A stretch of DNA of 64,000 nt, taken from Rheinheimera sp. A13L. Its GTDB lineage: Bacteria > Pseudomonadota > Gammaproteobacteria > Enterobacterales > Alteromonadaceae. The notes beneath the pieces were generated by a model. The model did not search any database. It worked only from the letters and a program-made list of their open reading frames with translations, and was not told the DNA's origin. The translations under genes were made by a program, and so were the position numbers. The stretch is from positions 62,001 through 126,000 of the forward strand of contig NZ_AFHI01000023.1 in NCBI RefSeq assembly GCF_000217935.1, written 5' to 3'. Position 1 is the stretch's first letter. Every line of letters starts with the position of its first letter. This document shows positions 16,817-25,923 of the stretch, piece by piece.

Positions 16817-18682
16817 ATGCAGATAGAACAGATAGAAATTCTGAATTTTTTAAAGCGTTACAGTCCTTTTAAAGAACTGCCGGATGATTTATTGCACCAG
16901 ACTGCGATGCAGGTAGATATTGGTTATTTTAAAGCCGGTACGCCGATATTGCGTTTTGGTGAGCCGTTACAGGCTTTGCATCTGGTTCGCAGTGGTGCAG
17001 TCGAAACTTACAGGCGCAATGGCGTCTTGTACAACCGACTTAGCGAAGGCGGTATTTTCGCTGAGCAAGGTTTGTTGCGTGATAAAACCGTTATTTTTCC
17101 TGCAACAGCATTGGAAGACAGCCTGATCTATTTTATTCCCGCTGAGTGTTTTGAACTGCTGTACAAATCGGATGAGGTCTTTGCAGATTATGTCGAGATA
17201 GGCGATACCCAACGCAAAAAGAGCGGCGTTCTTTCAGACAAAAACAGTAATGAGTTAATGAGCTCAGAAGTTCGCCAGTTGATTGGCAGAGCTGCTGTGA
17301 CTTTAGCCGCAGATGCCACAGTGCAGCAGGCTGCTCAATTGATGCAACAAGAGTCGGTGTCGTCCTTGTTGATTGTGGCGGATCAGTCAAAAGATGCGGC
17401 TTTGGTGGGCATAGTCACAGACAGGGATTTACGCAACAGGCTGATAGCGGCCGGGTTGGATTATCAGCAGAAAGTGGCTGTGGTAATGACCACTGAACTG
17501 GTCTGTATAGAGCAGCACCAGTTTGTGTTTGAAGCCATGTTACTGATGTTACGTCACAATGTGCATCATTTGCCCGTGCTTGAAGAGGGTAAAGTGCTGG
17601 GTATTATCTCTATTGCCGATGTGATCCGTTATGAATCGCAAAATAGCCTCTACATTGTCAGCAGCATTTTCCGCCAGCAGACTGTGGCTGAACTACAAAG
17701 CCTGAGTACTGAGCTGGCCTCTTGTTTTGTCCGTATGGTCAATGAAGATGCTAACTCCAGAATGATTGGTGCTGCTATGGCGGTGACGGGCCGCAGTTTT
17801 AAGCAACGTTTACTGGAGCTGGCAGAGCAACAATTGGGGCCACCGCCTGTGCCTTATTGTTTTTTGGCCTTGGGCTCTATGGCTCGGGACGAACAGCTGA
17901 TTGTCACAGATCAGGACAATGCGCTGGTGCTGCACAATGACTACGACCCTCTGTTGCATCAGGATTATTTTGCTGCTCTGGCTCAGTTTGTCTGTGATGG
18001 TCTGGCCGCTTGTGGTTACAGCTATTGCAGTGGCGATATTATGGCCACCAATAGCCAATGGAGACAGCCGCTACGAGTCTGGCAGCAGTATTTCACTGAC
18101 TGGATTGAAAAACCAGATGCACAGCGATTGCTCAACAGCGGTATATTTTTTGATTTAGAAGGGGTTTGGGGCCAGGTACGCTGGGCTGATCAGCTGAATC
18201 AACAAATCAGGCGGCAAGTGAAAGCCAATCCGGATTTTTTAGCCTGTATGGCCCGTAACGCCATCAGCCGGACTCCACCTTTAGGTTTTTTTAAAGATTT
18301 TGTGCTGGAAAATGACGGCCAGCAAAACAATTCACTGGATATCAAACGCAGAGGTACAGCGCCATTGGCCGATCTGGTCAGAGTGCATGCTTTATCTATT
18401 GGCTGTACTGCAACCAATACCTATGAGCGTTTATTGGCTGTCAAAGCGGCTGGCATATTACCTAAGGGCAGGGCCGATGATTTGTTAGATGCGCTGGAAG
18501 TGATAGCTATGGTACGAATTCGCCAGCAAGCCAAATCCTTACAAGCGGGCAGAGCCGCAGACAATAAAGTTAAACCTGAAGAGCTGTCTGCGTTTGAACG
18601 TAAAACCTTAAAAGAAGCCTTTCAAATTCTGAGTTACGCACAAAAGTTTCTGAAGTTTCGTTACCCCGGCGGACGGCAATGA
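16817..18682 (+). CDS. Cyclic-nucleotide-binding / CBS / DUF294 nucleotidyltransferase-like signalling protein
   Basis: A 621-residue cytoplasmic protein. Order: cNMP-binding domain (about 15-135; TPILRFGEPLQALHLVRSG, GGIFAEQGLL), a pair of CBS domains (about 150-275; GIVTDRDLRNR, VHHLPVLEEGKVLGIISIADV), then a DUF294 nucleotidyltransferase-like domain (about 300-450) with GSMARDEQ followed by TDQDNAL near residue 370, resembling the G-S...D-x-D metal motif of the pol-beta fold. A DUF294 C-terminal domain (about 480-615) ends it. Such proteins resemble GlnD-type modifiers, but the target is unknown. It pairs with the exonuclease gene that starts 10 nt downstream, a conserved arrangement often found beside acetate symporters. 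Confidence 0.88.
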   Translation: MQIEQIEILNFLKRYSPFKELPDDLLHQTAMQVDIGYFKAGTPILRFGEPLQALHLVRSGAVETYRRNGVLYNRLSEGGIFAEQGLLRDKTVIFPATALEDSLIYFIPAECFELLYKSDEVFADYVEIGDTQRKKSGVLSDKNSNELMSSEVRQLIGRAAVTLAADATVQQAAQLMQQESVSSLLIVADQSKDAALVGIVTDRDLRNRLIAAGLDYQQKVAVVMTTELVCIEQHQFVFEAMLLMLRHNVHHLPVLEEGKVLGIISIADVIRYESQNSLYIVSSIFRQQTVAELQSLSTELASCFVRMVNEDANSRMIGAAMAVTGRSFKQRLLELAEQQLGPPPVPYCFLALGSMARDEQLIVTDQDNALVLHNDYDPLLHQDYFAALAQFVCDGLAACGYSYCSGDIMATNSQWRQPLRVWQQYFTDWIEKPDAQRLLNSGIFFDLEGVWGQVRWADQLNQQIRRQVKANPDFLACMARNAISRTPPLGFFKDFVLENDGQQNNSLDIKRRGTAPLADLVRVHALSIGCTATNTYERLLAVKAAGILPKGRADDLLDALEVIAMVRIRQQAKSLQAGRAADNKVKPEELSAFERKTLKEAFQILSYAQKFLKFRYPGGRQ

Positions 18683-18692
18683 CGGAGGTGGT

Positions 18693-19436
18693 ATGTTTTA
18701 TTTGAAAAAGCAGGAGTTAAAAACAGATCCACTGCAGCTTCTGAGCAACAACTGGCAAAAAACTATGCAGCAGTTGGAGTTATCCACCAAAGATGCCAGA
18801 TTAAAGGCTTTTTATCAGGCAGGCGCAGTAGCTGCTGATACTGCTTTGCAAGAGGTCTCTTTTGTCGCTTTAGATTTTGAGACTACAGGGCTGGACCCGG
18901 TGCGTGACGGCATTGTCAGCATAGGGCTGGTACCGCTGACATTAGGGCGTATTCAAAGCAGTAAAGCTCAAAGTTATTTGGTCAAACCCAGAGTAAAGCT
19001 CAATGAAAGTTCAGTGATAGTGCATGGTATTACCGACAGTGCCATAGCGCAGGCTGCTGATTTAGAACTTTATATAGAGCCTTTGTTACAGGCTTTGGCC
19101 GGAAAAGTGGTGCTGGTGCATCATCTGCCTATTGAACGGGCGTTTTTGTACCATGGTGTGATGAGTCGCTTAAAAGAAGCTGTTGTTTTCCCGATGATCG
19201 ACACTCTTGCGTTAGAACGAGGTTTTACTCAGTCAGGCCTCAAGGGCTGGTGGCGTCAACTGACCAAACAGTCGCAGCCTTCATTACGTCTTGCCGATTG
19301 CCGTCAGCGTTATCAACTACCGGCTTATCAACCTCATCATGCGGTGACAGACGCTATTGCCTGTGCTGAGCTGTTTCAGGCTCAGGTGGCTCAACATTTT
19401 TCGGTATCAACTCCAGTGGGCAAGCTCTGGAGTTAA
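18693..19436 (+). CDS. DEDDh 3'-5' exonuclease, DnaQ (Pol III epsilon)-like
   Basis: 247 residues. FVALDFETTGLDP gives the ExoI motif (Asp61, Glu63), IVHGITDSAI the conserved segment after ExoI, VLVHHLPIERAFL the ExoII region, and HHAVTDAIACAELF the ExoIII H-x4-D motif, so the DEDDh active site is complete. About 50 residues precede the exonuclease fold, which chromosomal DnaQ lacks, and there is no polymerase-binding tail. The gene has a strong GGAGGTGG ribosome-binding site and is almost certainly co-transcribed with the DUF294 gene. Its nucleic-acid substrate is unknown. Confidence 0.88.
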   Translation: MFYLKKQELKTDPLQLLSNNWQKTMQQLELSTKDARLKAFYQAGAVAADTALQEVSFVALDFETTGLDPVRDGIVSIGLVPLTLGRIQSSKAQSYLVKPRVKLNESSVIVHGITDSAIAQAADLELYIEPLLQALAGKVVLVHHLPIERAFLYHGVMSRLKEAVVFPMIDTLALERGFTQSGLKGWWRQLTKQSQPSLRLADCRQRYQLPAYQPHHAVTDAIACAELFQAQVAQHFSVSTPVGKLWS

Positions 19437-19460
19437 TACCGTTCTAACCTGTTCGTGCTA

Positions 19461-20006
19461 CTAAGGTTGATAAGGTAAAGACGAGTGGTGCAGTACTATG
19501 CGTAATTTACCATCAGCATCTTTTTTAAAGCCCCAGCTTTTATCTACAGTGGTGACTTTGCCATTTTTATCCGTCAGCATCACATGACCCGTGGTTAACG
19601 CTATATCACCATGGATATAAACCGCGGCGTTTTTATAGTCATAGGCTGTCCAGCCTTTGAGTGCAAAACCTGTGTCTGCAGGAAAGTTTTTGTCATCGCC
19701 AACAAAATAGGCTAGGGCTCCCTGATAGGTGGTACGGAAAGTTTGTGCACCTGTGGCCAGGGTTGGCTTAAATAACACAGGAGTGATGTTGTAACCATAA
19801 GCTGTGTCCAGCACAGTTTTTGCGGTGATTTTTGCTTTTTCAAGTCCGGATTTTTCGTAATCAGCGCTGATCTGGATCAGTGCTTGCCCCCAGGCGTCCT
19901 GAGCCGCCTTTAACTCGGCTTGCGTGATGGCTGTGTTGGCATAGGCCAGTGGAGCGCACCAGGCTACAAAAGTCAGTCCAAGTATGCTGGTCATTTTAAG
20001 GTTCAT
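19461..20006 (-). CDS. Periplasmic SnoaL/NTF2-like protein of unknown function
   Basis: 181 residues with a signal peptide (MNLKMTSILGLTFVAWCAPLAYA). The mature protein (ITQAELKAAQDAWGQALIQI..., ending VDKSWGFKKDADGKLRIVLHHSSLPY) has the helix-then-curved-sheet pattern of the NTF2/SnoaL fold, including a final strand with HHSS. I recall similar proteins being annotated as phosphoribosyl-AMP cyclohydrolase; the sequence shows no HisI metal motifs, so that name should not be applied. It is convergent with the exonuclease gene and divergent from the histidine kinase gene; a link to the kinase is possible but unproven. Confidence 0.6.
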   Translation of the reverse strand: MNLKMTSILGLTFVAWCAPLAYANTAITQAELKAAQDAWGQALIQISADYEKSGLEKAKITAKTVLDTAYGYNITPVLFKPTLATGAQTFRTTYQGALAYFVGDDKNFPADTGFALKGWTAYDYKNAAVYIHGDIALTTGHVMLTDKNGKVTTVDKSWGFKKDADGKLRIVLHHSSLPYQP

Positions 20007-20187
20007 ATTTTTTCCTTGCTCTATTCAATCATTGGTCTGGGTTCAGTATCGGCCAGTCAGCTGTGCAATTGGCTGCATCTAACATGAAGTTTGTCTGCAC
20101 TGAAGATTAAAAACAGATGAACAAAGCAGCCTTTGAGCATGACTTGCATTACTCTGTCAGCATAGAAGGCGCTAACTCGGAGGCGTT

Positions 20188-21783
20188 GTGTTTCGAAGTA
20201 AACTGTATCTTGCGTTTTTTTTGTTGCTGGCAATCACCCTGGTGCAGGCTGGCCTTGCGATATGGGCTTCCGGTGTGGCCAGTTATCATGTAGAGCGCAG
20301 TCGGGTTGCCAATCAGATGCTGGCTGAATTTATTACACTTGGAGCTGATAAACAGCGGCTTAAAGTCTGGCTTGCCCAATCGTTATTGACCAAAGACAGC
20401 ACTGTCGAGCAACGGGATCAATACCTTGGGCAAATGCAGCAAAGTTTGGCTGGTTTAAATACCTTATTGCAACATGATCAGCGTTTGTCGGAACATCCTG
20501 ATGACTTTGCTGCCATAAGCCAGCAGTTGAAGTCCCTGTCTATTCTTGAGACGAACGTCGCAGCTTTGGAGCAAAGTTTAAAGAATAAGCAAGTCAGACC
20601 CGAGCATGAAGCGCAAATATGGCGGTTGTTGATCCAAACTTTCGATAATCTGGAAGGACTGGACTTGAAGCATCTGATTGCTGACTCTATTGAATTACAA
20701 CGCCAGCGCTCAGAGCAAGCCGAAGAAAAAGCGGCAACAGCATTGCAACAGGTCAAAGTTCTGGTCGTGGTTGTGTCTTTGTTTGGCGTGGCTTGTGCTG
20801 TGAGTCTTGCACTTGTGTTATCCAGAGCTTTGTATCAGCCAGTGCAGCAGTTACTGACAGGCACTTCAGCTCTGGCTGATGGCCAACTGAATTACCGTTT
20901 GCCAGAGCAGGGGCCGGCTGAGTTCAGCATGCTCGCCCGTAGCTTTAATCTGATGGCTACAGGTTTGGAGCGGGCCAGACAACAAGAAGAAGATCATACC
21001 CGCAGAGTTGAGCTTGAGGTCGCAGAGCGCACCCGTCAATTGCGACATGCGGTTGAACAGCTACAGCATGCAGAACAGCAACAGCAACGTTTTTTGGCTG
21101 ATGTTAGCCATGAGTTGCGTACTCCTGCGACAGCGATTCGGGGGGAGGCCGAAATCAGTCTGCGTGGCGCAGACAAAACCGCTGATTTTTACAAGGATAG
21201 CTTGCTGCGGATAGCTCAAACCAGTGTGCAGTTATCCAGTCGTATTGATGATCTACTGATGCTGGTGCGAGGCGCACAACAACTACAGTTGCGGCCTCGG
21301 ACTTTGACCCTTGGCGAGTTATGGCAACAGATCACTGCATTAGCCCGGCAGTTGTCTGCCAGCCAGTCAGTGCAGATCCAGTGTGCAGAATTGCCTGATA
21401 ACGCAGCCACAGAATTGTTGTGGCTTGATCTGGATAAGTTGCTGCAGGCATTACAAATTATCCTCGATAATGCAGTGCGGTACAGTAGTACAGGGCAACA
21501 GGTTGAATTAAGTGTTGCAGTGGCAGAGCAATGTGTTATTCGGGTGCAGGACCATGGCATAGGTATTTTGCCTGGTGATTTACCTCATGTATTTGACCGC
21601 TATTTCAGAGCAGATAATGCCCGCCAGCTCAGGCCTGACGGACTGGGGATAGGTTTATCATTGTGTCAGACCTTAGTACAAAGCCAGCATGCAGAGCTGA
21701 CAGTCAGCAGCGATGATCAACAAGGTACTTGTGTCAGAGTTATTTTACCTTTAGTGGAAGAGGAAAACGCATGCATATCCTGA
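20188..21783 (+). CDS. Sensor histidine kinase
   Basis: A 531-residue membrane kinase starting at GTG with GGAGG upstream. TM1 is about residues 6-28. A periplasmic helical sensor of about 160 residues (Gln/Leu-rich, four-helix type) follows, then TM2 (about 187-210), HAMP (about 211-265), a coiled coil, and HisKA with FLADVSHELRTPATAIRG (phospho-acceptor His308). The ATPase domain shows the N-box ILDNAVRYS, DHGIGI and GLGIGLSL. All catalytic boxes are intact. The response regulator gene overlaps its 3' end by 13 nt, so the pair is translationally coupled. The signal is unknown. Confidence 0.94.
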   Translation: MFRSKLYLAFFLLLAITLVQAGLAIWASGVASYHVERSRVANQMLAEFITLGADKQRLKVWLAQSLLTKDSTVEQRDQYLGQMQQSLAGLNTLLQHDQRLSEHPDDFAAISQQLKSLSILETNVAALEQSLKNKQVRPEHEAQIWRLLIQTFDNLEGLDLKHLIADSIELQRQRSEQAEEKAATALQQVKVLVVVVSLFGVACAVSLALVLSRALYQPVQQLLTGTSALADGQLNYRLPEQGPAEFSMLARSFNLMATGLERARQQEEDHTRRVELEVAERTRQLRHAVEQLQHAEQQQQRFLADVSHELRTPATAIRGEAEISLRGADKTADFYKDSLLRIAQTSVQLSSRIDDLLMLVRGAQQLQLRPRTLTLGELWQQITALARQLSASQSVQIQCAELPDNAATELLWLDLDKLLQALQIILDNAVRYSSTGQQVELSVAVAEQCVIRVQDHGIGILPGDLPHVFDRYFRADNARQLRPDGLGIGLSLCQTLVQSQHAELTVSSDDQQGTCVRVILPLVEEENACIS

Positions 21784-22448
21784 TCGTTGAAGATGAAAAA
21801 AAGGTGGCAGACTTTCTGATCAGGGGACTGAAAGCCGAAGGCTATTTTGTCGATTGGGTCGGCGATGGCAGTGAGGCTTTACCTGTATTACTGGCGCAAA
21901 AACCACAGCTGGTGATTCTGGATCGGATGCTGCCAAAAATGGATGGTTTACAAATATGCCGGTTAATACGTTCCCAACAGTTGCCGGTAAAGGTACTGAT
22001 GTTATCGGCTTTGGCTGAAGTCTCTGACAGGGTGGATGGTTTAAAAGCTGGTGCTGATGACTACCTGGTGAAGCCTTTTGCTTTTGAAGAATTACTAGCA
22101 AGGATTGAGGCGTTATCTAAACGTAATCCTTTTGCTGCGGTTCGGCGCCAACTGACAGTAGGTGATTTGGAATTAGATTTGGACAGTATGCAGGCCAGAC
22201 GACAAGGCCAACTGCTGCAGCTGACCGCCAAAGAGCTGGCTGTGCTCGAGCTACTGATGTCCAGCCCCCAAAAAGTATTTAGTCGTGAGCGGGTGCTGGC
22301 AACGGTGTGGGGTATTAATGAAGATCCGTTGACTAACGTGGTCGATGTTTATGTCAGGCGTTTACGAAAAAAAGTCGATGAGCCTTTTGGTGAGAGTTAC
22401 ATCAGAACCTTAAGAGGGATAGGGTACTATTTATCTGCGGAAAGCTGA
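21771..22448 (+). CDS. OmpR-family response regulator
   Basis: The start is ATG 21771 (MHILIVEDEKK) with GAAGAGG upstream, not the longer frame from 21729. It has 225 residues: a receiver domain with acidic pocket ED (8-9), phospho-acceptor Asp51 in VILDRMLPKMDG, and Lys in YLVKPF; then an OmpR/PhoB winged helix (LQLTAKELAVLELLM, VDVYVRRLRKKVD, IRTLRGIGYYL). It acts as a transcription factor partnered with the upstream kinase. Targets are unknown; the neighbouring periplasmic protein gene at 19461 is a candidate. Confidence 0.95.
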   Translation: MHILIVEDEKKVADFLIRGLKAEGYFVDWVGDGSEALPVLLAQKPQLVILDRMLPKMDGLQICRLIRSQQLPVKVLMLSALAEVSDRVDGLKAGADDYLVKPFAFEELLARIEALSKRNPFAAVRRQLTVGDLELDLDSMQARRQGQLLQLTAKELAVLELLMSSPQKVFSRERVLATVWGINEDPLTNVVDVYVRRLRKKVDEPFGESYIRTLRGIGYYLSAES

Positions 22449-22459
22449 CGCCATCTGAC

Positions 22460-22502
22460 CATCAGCTCAACCGCTTTCTGTGCTGAAACGGCTGAGCTGA
22501 TG
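22460..22502. terminator. Bidirectional terminator between response regulator and mksB
   Basis: CATCAGCTCA (22460-22469) is perfectly complementary to TGAGCTGATG (22493-22502), extended by ACCG/CGGC with one wobble. It is placed between the convergent stops at 22448 and 22515. Confidence 0.7.
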
Positions 22503-22514
22503 TTGTGTTTAGGA

Positions 22515-25382
22515 TCAGGCAGGTTCTGTTACTGTCGAAACTTGTTCTTCAATTTCACCCGCTACCGGAATTTTTTCACATAAAATCCAGTCTTTTTCAT
22601 CGACCCAGTTTTGCGCGCCACCCGCCACAGTGCGGATTGGCACTATATAACGGCATGAGGTCTGAGGTTTTACCGACGCAAAAATTGGCACAAAACCAAA
22701 GTTCAGCGCGGTTTCGATCAGCGCCTGCTGGTTATGCGGATCAATATCGGCTGCTTCGTCGATATAAATTGGAATACGGTATTTACCGCGTTCGCGCTCG
22801 GACAATAACTGGCGGATAAATAACATACCGCACAATAACTTAATAGTAATACGGGTACCGTTGGAGCCAGCTGAATCAATCTTATCGAAGAACTCTACTT
22901 CACCGGCCCGATTCACCACTTTAAAACGAATATCAAATAAGTCAGATAAAGTTAAACCACCTTTTTCACTGGCAGCCTGAATCAAATAATCCTTCGCGGC
23001 CTGCACTTCACGCTCATTACTGCTGGCATTGGGGGCCAATAAGTCCAGCGTATCCCCTTGCTGATAAGCTTCTGATGTCGTCAGAATGGTATCTATATGG
23101 CCAACCAATAAAGCACGGTCAACAATTTCAATTTTAAAATCCTGCAGGTTGGAGATCTGATGACGCCAAATACCGCGGTTAAAGCTGTTCAGCTCCCGGT
23201 GCAGACGGTTTAAATCATCGCGTAAGCCTTTGAGTGTGGAGGCAACTTCAGTCAGCGCCACACGGGCACGACGTTCAATGGCTTCACGTTCTTTGTCTAA
23301 ATGATGGAAAGCGCTGATGAGTTTCTGGAACTTCAGCTCTTCATCGGATTCAACTTCAAACTTAGTGATACCAGCGTTAAAAATAAACAAGTAGGTGTTT
23401 TTGATATTCACGTCGATGAGTTTCAGCTCATTACACTGCTTATTAAAGTCGCGTAATACGTCAGCTAAGTTATCAAAATCCAAGGTCACTTCAATAGGAT
23501 AAGGTGTGACTTTGCCGGAATAGAAATCAAGCTGGAAGTCGATCCGCTCTTTTTTCTCCTGCTCAATACGTTCAGCCTGACGTTTAATTTGTTCCTGCTT
23601 ATTACCGACTAAATTACGGCGGTCAGACAGGGTAGAGGCTTTGTGCTGCACTTCGGCTAGTTGTTCCTGCAGCTTGTCCTCTTCAATTTCAAGCTCTGAC
23701 TGCAGCGCTTGTTGCTCGTCACTGAATTCGAGCATCTGCTGGTAGCGGCCAAACTTCTTAATGTCTTCTTCGGCTTGTAATAAATCCTGATACAAACGGT
23801 CTTTTTCACGGGTTTTACCCGCTAAATCACCAGCCACTGCCAGTTGCTGCTCCAGCGTATGTAAGGTTTGTTGCAGCGCATCAATTTGTTCTTTCAGCTG
23901 GATTTTATTCTCTAAGCTATTTTGCTCTACCGGCTGCAGATGATGCAGGTCTATCACCACACCTGGTAAATGCAATTTGCCTTGTTTAAAGCAATCGGCA
24001 ATTTTCTCCAGCTGCTCTGAAAACAAAGCATCGTCCAGAATTTCAATATCACCGCCACCCGTAGTAGAAAGCGACAATAAATCCGGATTCAGAATACGGG
24101 TCATTTGCTGTACTTCCGGCAAGCTTAAATCTTCGCGTAAGCGGGAGTACAGGTTAAATTCCAGGTTCTTCAGTTGCAGTTTTAAGCTTTGCAGCTGTTT
24201 GGCACTTTGGCTTTTTTGATGAGCCAGAGTGGTGGCATTGACCTGACTGGCACCTTGTAAGCTGTGGCTGAGTTGCTCGTAAGCCGCACGGATATTGCTT
24301 AAGTTAGTTTGTAAGGTTGCTTCATTACTTAAACTGAATTTTTGTGACAGACCATCAAATTCGCCAAACCATTGCTGTAACTGCTGCTGACGGCCCGACA
24401 ATTCTTTAATTTGGCCAACATACAAACGCTGACGCTCTTCCAACTGGCTTTTTTCTGCCAATAAGCCTGTGAGCTGCTCGTTTAATATATCTTGCTGATC
24501 GTCAAAGTAGCTATGGAATTCAGTTAAAGCCACATCCAGCTTAGGCGCATAAGTGGCTAAACGACCTTTAAGTACAGAGCGGTTTTCCAGCAGGCTTTCC
24601 AATGCTGTGACTGCTTCCTGCTGGTTTTCTAAAGCTTTCAGTTCACGTCTGTCTTTATTGACCTTTTCAAAGGCGTTATGCCAGACCTGATAAAAGTCGA
24701 CCTTAGGATCACCTAAATGCCGGGCAAATACAGGCAACAGCAAACGTTTGACGTCCTGAGCAGTTAAGCGGTGCAGGTTCAGAATACGGCGGAAAATATC
24801 TTTATACACTGGTGCATCAGACACGTTCGCCAGTGGGATCATGCGAAGGTTAATGCGGCTGTCAAAAGGTGTGGCGCCCCCCGTCAGCATGGCATTCAGT
24901 TCTGACTGTTTTAGCTCAATAGGGTCAAAACCTAAACTGCGTAAATGATGGTCCAGCTTGTTGTAGCGAACATAGCTTTTTCCATCTAAATAATGGGTTA
25001 AATCCAGTTTGCCTTTGTAGCAAAAATACTGGAAAGCATAACCTGCAATTTTGCCGCGACCTGCTACACCAATCACCACAGGGCCGTCTGGTAAGTTCGC
25101 TTCAAGCAGTATGTAGCTTTGGTCTGTACCGAAGTAAAACTTACGGGTTTCGTCTAAATCGTGACCATCCCATTCAGTTAAGCGCAAATCGTTGATTAGC
25201 GGGAACTGTAGGGCATTTATCACCGAACTTTTGCCCGTATTATTTGGCGCGCAAATGGAAGAGGAATCATCCAGCGGGATCACACATTTGGCATAGCCTG
25301 CGGTGTTTAGCAGTGCCAGTTTAGTTAAGCCATACAGCTCTGATTTTTTGTCAGCTTTTTGCTCTGTTATTAACTCAGACAT
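22515..25382 (-). CDS. mksB: MksB, SMC-like ATPase of the MksBEF condensin
   Basis: The start chosen is ATG 25382 (MSELITEQ) with GAGGAGA eight bases upstream, rather than the longer frame from 25418; it overlaps the end of mksE by 8 nt. The 955-residue product has a head-coil-head plan: an N-terminal P-loop ICAPNNTGKSSVINAL (about 43-58), then long Gln/Glu/Leu-rich coiled coils (about 220-440 and 490-620). A C-terminal ATPase part carries a degenerate signature GSNGTRI and Walker B IPIYIDEAADID (Asp875, Glu876). Mks complexes bridge and compact chromosomal DNA; related Wadjet/MksBEFG versions restrict plasmids. The P-loop starts with Ala instead of Gly. No nuclease (MksG/JetD) gene is adjacent. 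Confidence 0.85.
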   Translation of the reverse strand: MSELITEQKADKKSELYGLTKLALLNTAGYAKCVIPLDDSSSICAPNNTGKSSVINALQFPLINDLRLTEWDGHDLDETRKFYFGTDQSYILLEANLPDGPVVIGVAGRGKIAGYAFQYFCYKGKLDLTHYLDGKSYVRYNKLDHHLRSLGFDPIELKQSELNAMLTGGATPFDSRINLRMIPLANVSDAPVYKDIFRRILNLHRLTAQDVKRLLLPVFARHLGDPKVDFYQVWHNAFEKVNKDRRELKALENQQEAVTALESLLENRSVLKGRLATYAPKLDVALTEFHSYFDDQQDILNEQLTGLLAEKSQLEERQRLYVGQIKELSGRQQQLQQWFGEFDGLSQKFSLSNEATLQTNLSNIRAAYEQLSHSLQGASQVNATTLAHQKSQSAKQLQSLKLQLKNLEFNLYSRLREDLSLPEVQQMTRILNPDLLSLSTTGGGDIEILDDALFSEQLEKIADCFKQGKLHLPGVVIDLHHLQPVEQNSLENKIQLKEQIDALQQTLHTLEQQLAVAGDLAGKTREKDRLYQDLLQAEEDIKKFGRYQQMLEFSDEQQALQSELEIEEDKLQEQLAEVQHKASTLSDRRNLVGNKQEQIKRQAERIEQEKKERIDFQLDFYSGKVTPYPIEVTLDFDNLADVLRDFNKQCNELKLIDVNIKNTYLFIFNAGITKFEVESDEELKFQKLISAFHHLDKEREAIERRARVALTEVASTLKGLRDDLNRLHRELNSFNRGIWRHQISNLQDFKIEIVDRALLVGHIDTILTTSEAYQQGDTLDLLAPNASSNEREVQAAKDYLIQAASEKGGLTLSDLFDIRFKVVNRAGEVEFFDKIDSAGSNGTRITIKLLCGMLFIRQLLSERERGKYRIPIYIDEAADIDPHNQQALIETALNFGFVPIFASVKPQTSCRYIVPIRTVAGGAQNWVDEKDWILCEKIPVAGEIEEQVSTVTEPA

Positions 25383-25923
25383 CAGCTTTCTCCTCTGCCA
25401 CAGCGCTGTGATCCACATCCATCAGCGCGTCTAAATAACGATACACAGGGGATAATAATTTGATTTGATCGCCACTTGGCCGTGCCAGACCATAACGTAA
25501 TAAGCGGTTGGCGATTTCACGTTTCATATCGGTCACTGAGAAAATTTCCAGTTGTTCAAATAAGTGGTACTGCTGCTGTAACAGCTGGCCCCAAATCTCT
25601 GTGGTAATTTCATGTTCAAACAAAGCGCGCAGTGGGTCCTGACCTTTGTCGGCGTAAAACTCGACCAAAGCAAATAAAGTTAACGCAAAAAGCCTGGAAA
25701 TTTTGCCCATACTGGCGGTGGCGTCATCCACTTCAAAATAAAAGAAACCGCGGCTGTCGCGTTTTAATGTATTGCCTAAGGCACCAAATAAAGCGGAATA
25801 AGAGTCTTCCTGCAGATCCAGCTCTTGCCACAAGGCAAAATCCTGTTCGCTGATGTGGTAACCGTTCGACAACTTTTTGCTGATTTCAGCCAATTGGGTC
25901 AGTTCATCTAAGTTTAATTGCAT
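25375..25923 (-). CDS. mksE: MksE, condensin KITE-type subunit
   Basis: 182 residues. Its ATG follows the mksF stop with no gap, and its end overlaps mksB by 8 nt, showing a single translationally coupled operon. The sequence (LDELTQLAEISKKLSNGYHISEQDFALWQEL...) is predicted to be winged-helix-rich. The C-terminal stretch FSVTDMKREIANRLLRYGLARPSGDQIKLLSPVYRYLDAL resembles the DUF4194-type MksE/JetB proteins. It would bind the MksF kleisin near the MksB heads. Identification depends mainly on size and position in the operon. Confidence 0.78.
   Translation of the reverse strand: MQLNLDELTQLAEISKKLSNGYHISEQDFALWQELDLQEDSYSALFGALGNTLKRDSRGFFYFEVDDATASMGKISRLFALTLFALVEFYADKGQDPLRALFEHEITTEIWGQLLQQQYHLFEQLEIFSVTDMKREIANRLLRYGLARPSGDQIKLLSPVYRYLDALMDVDHSAVAEEKADV

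Noticed and set aside
19461..20006. Annotation as phosphoribosyl-AMP cyclohydrolase
   Set aside because: The protein has a signal peptide and an NTF2-like pattern and lacks the HisI metal-binding motifs.
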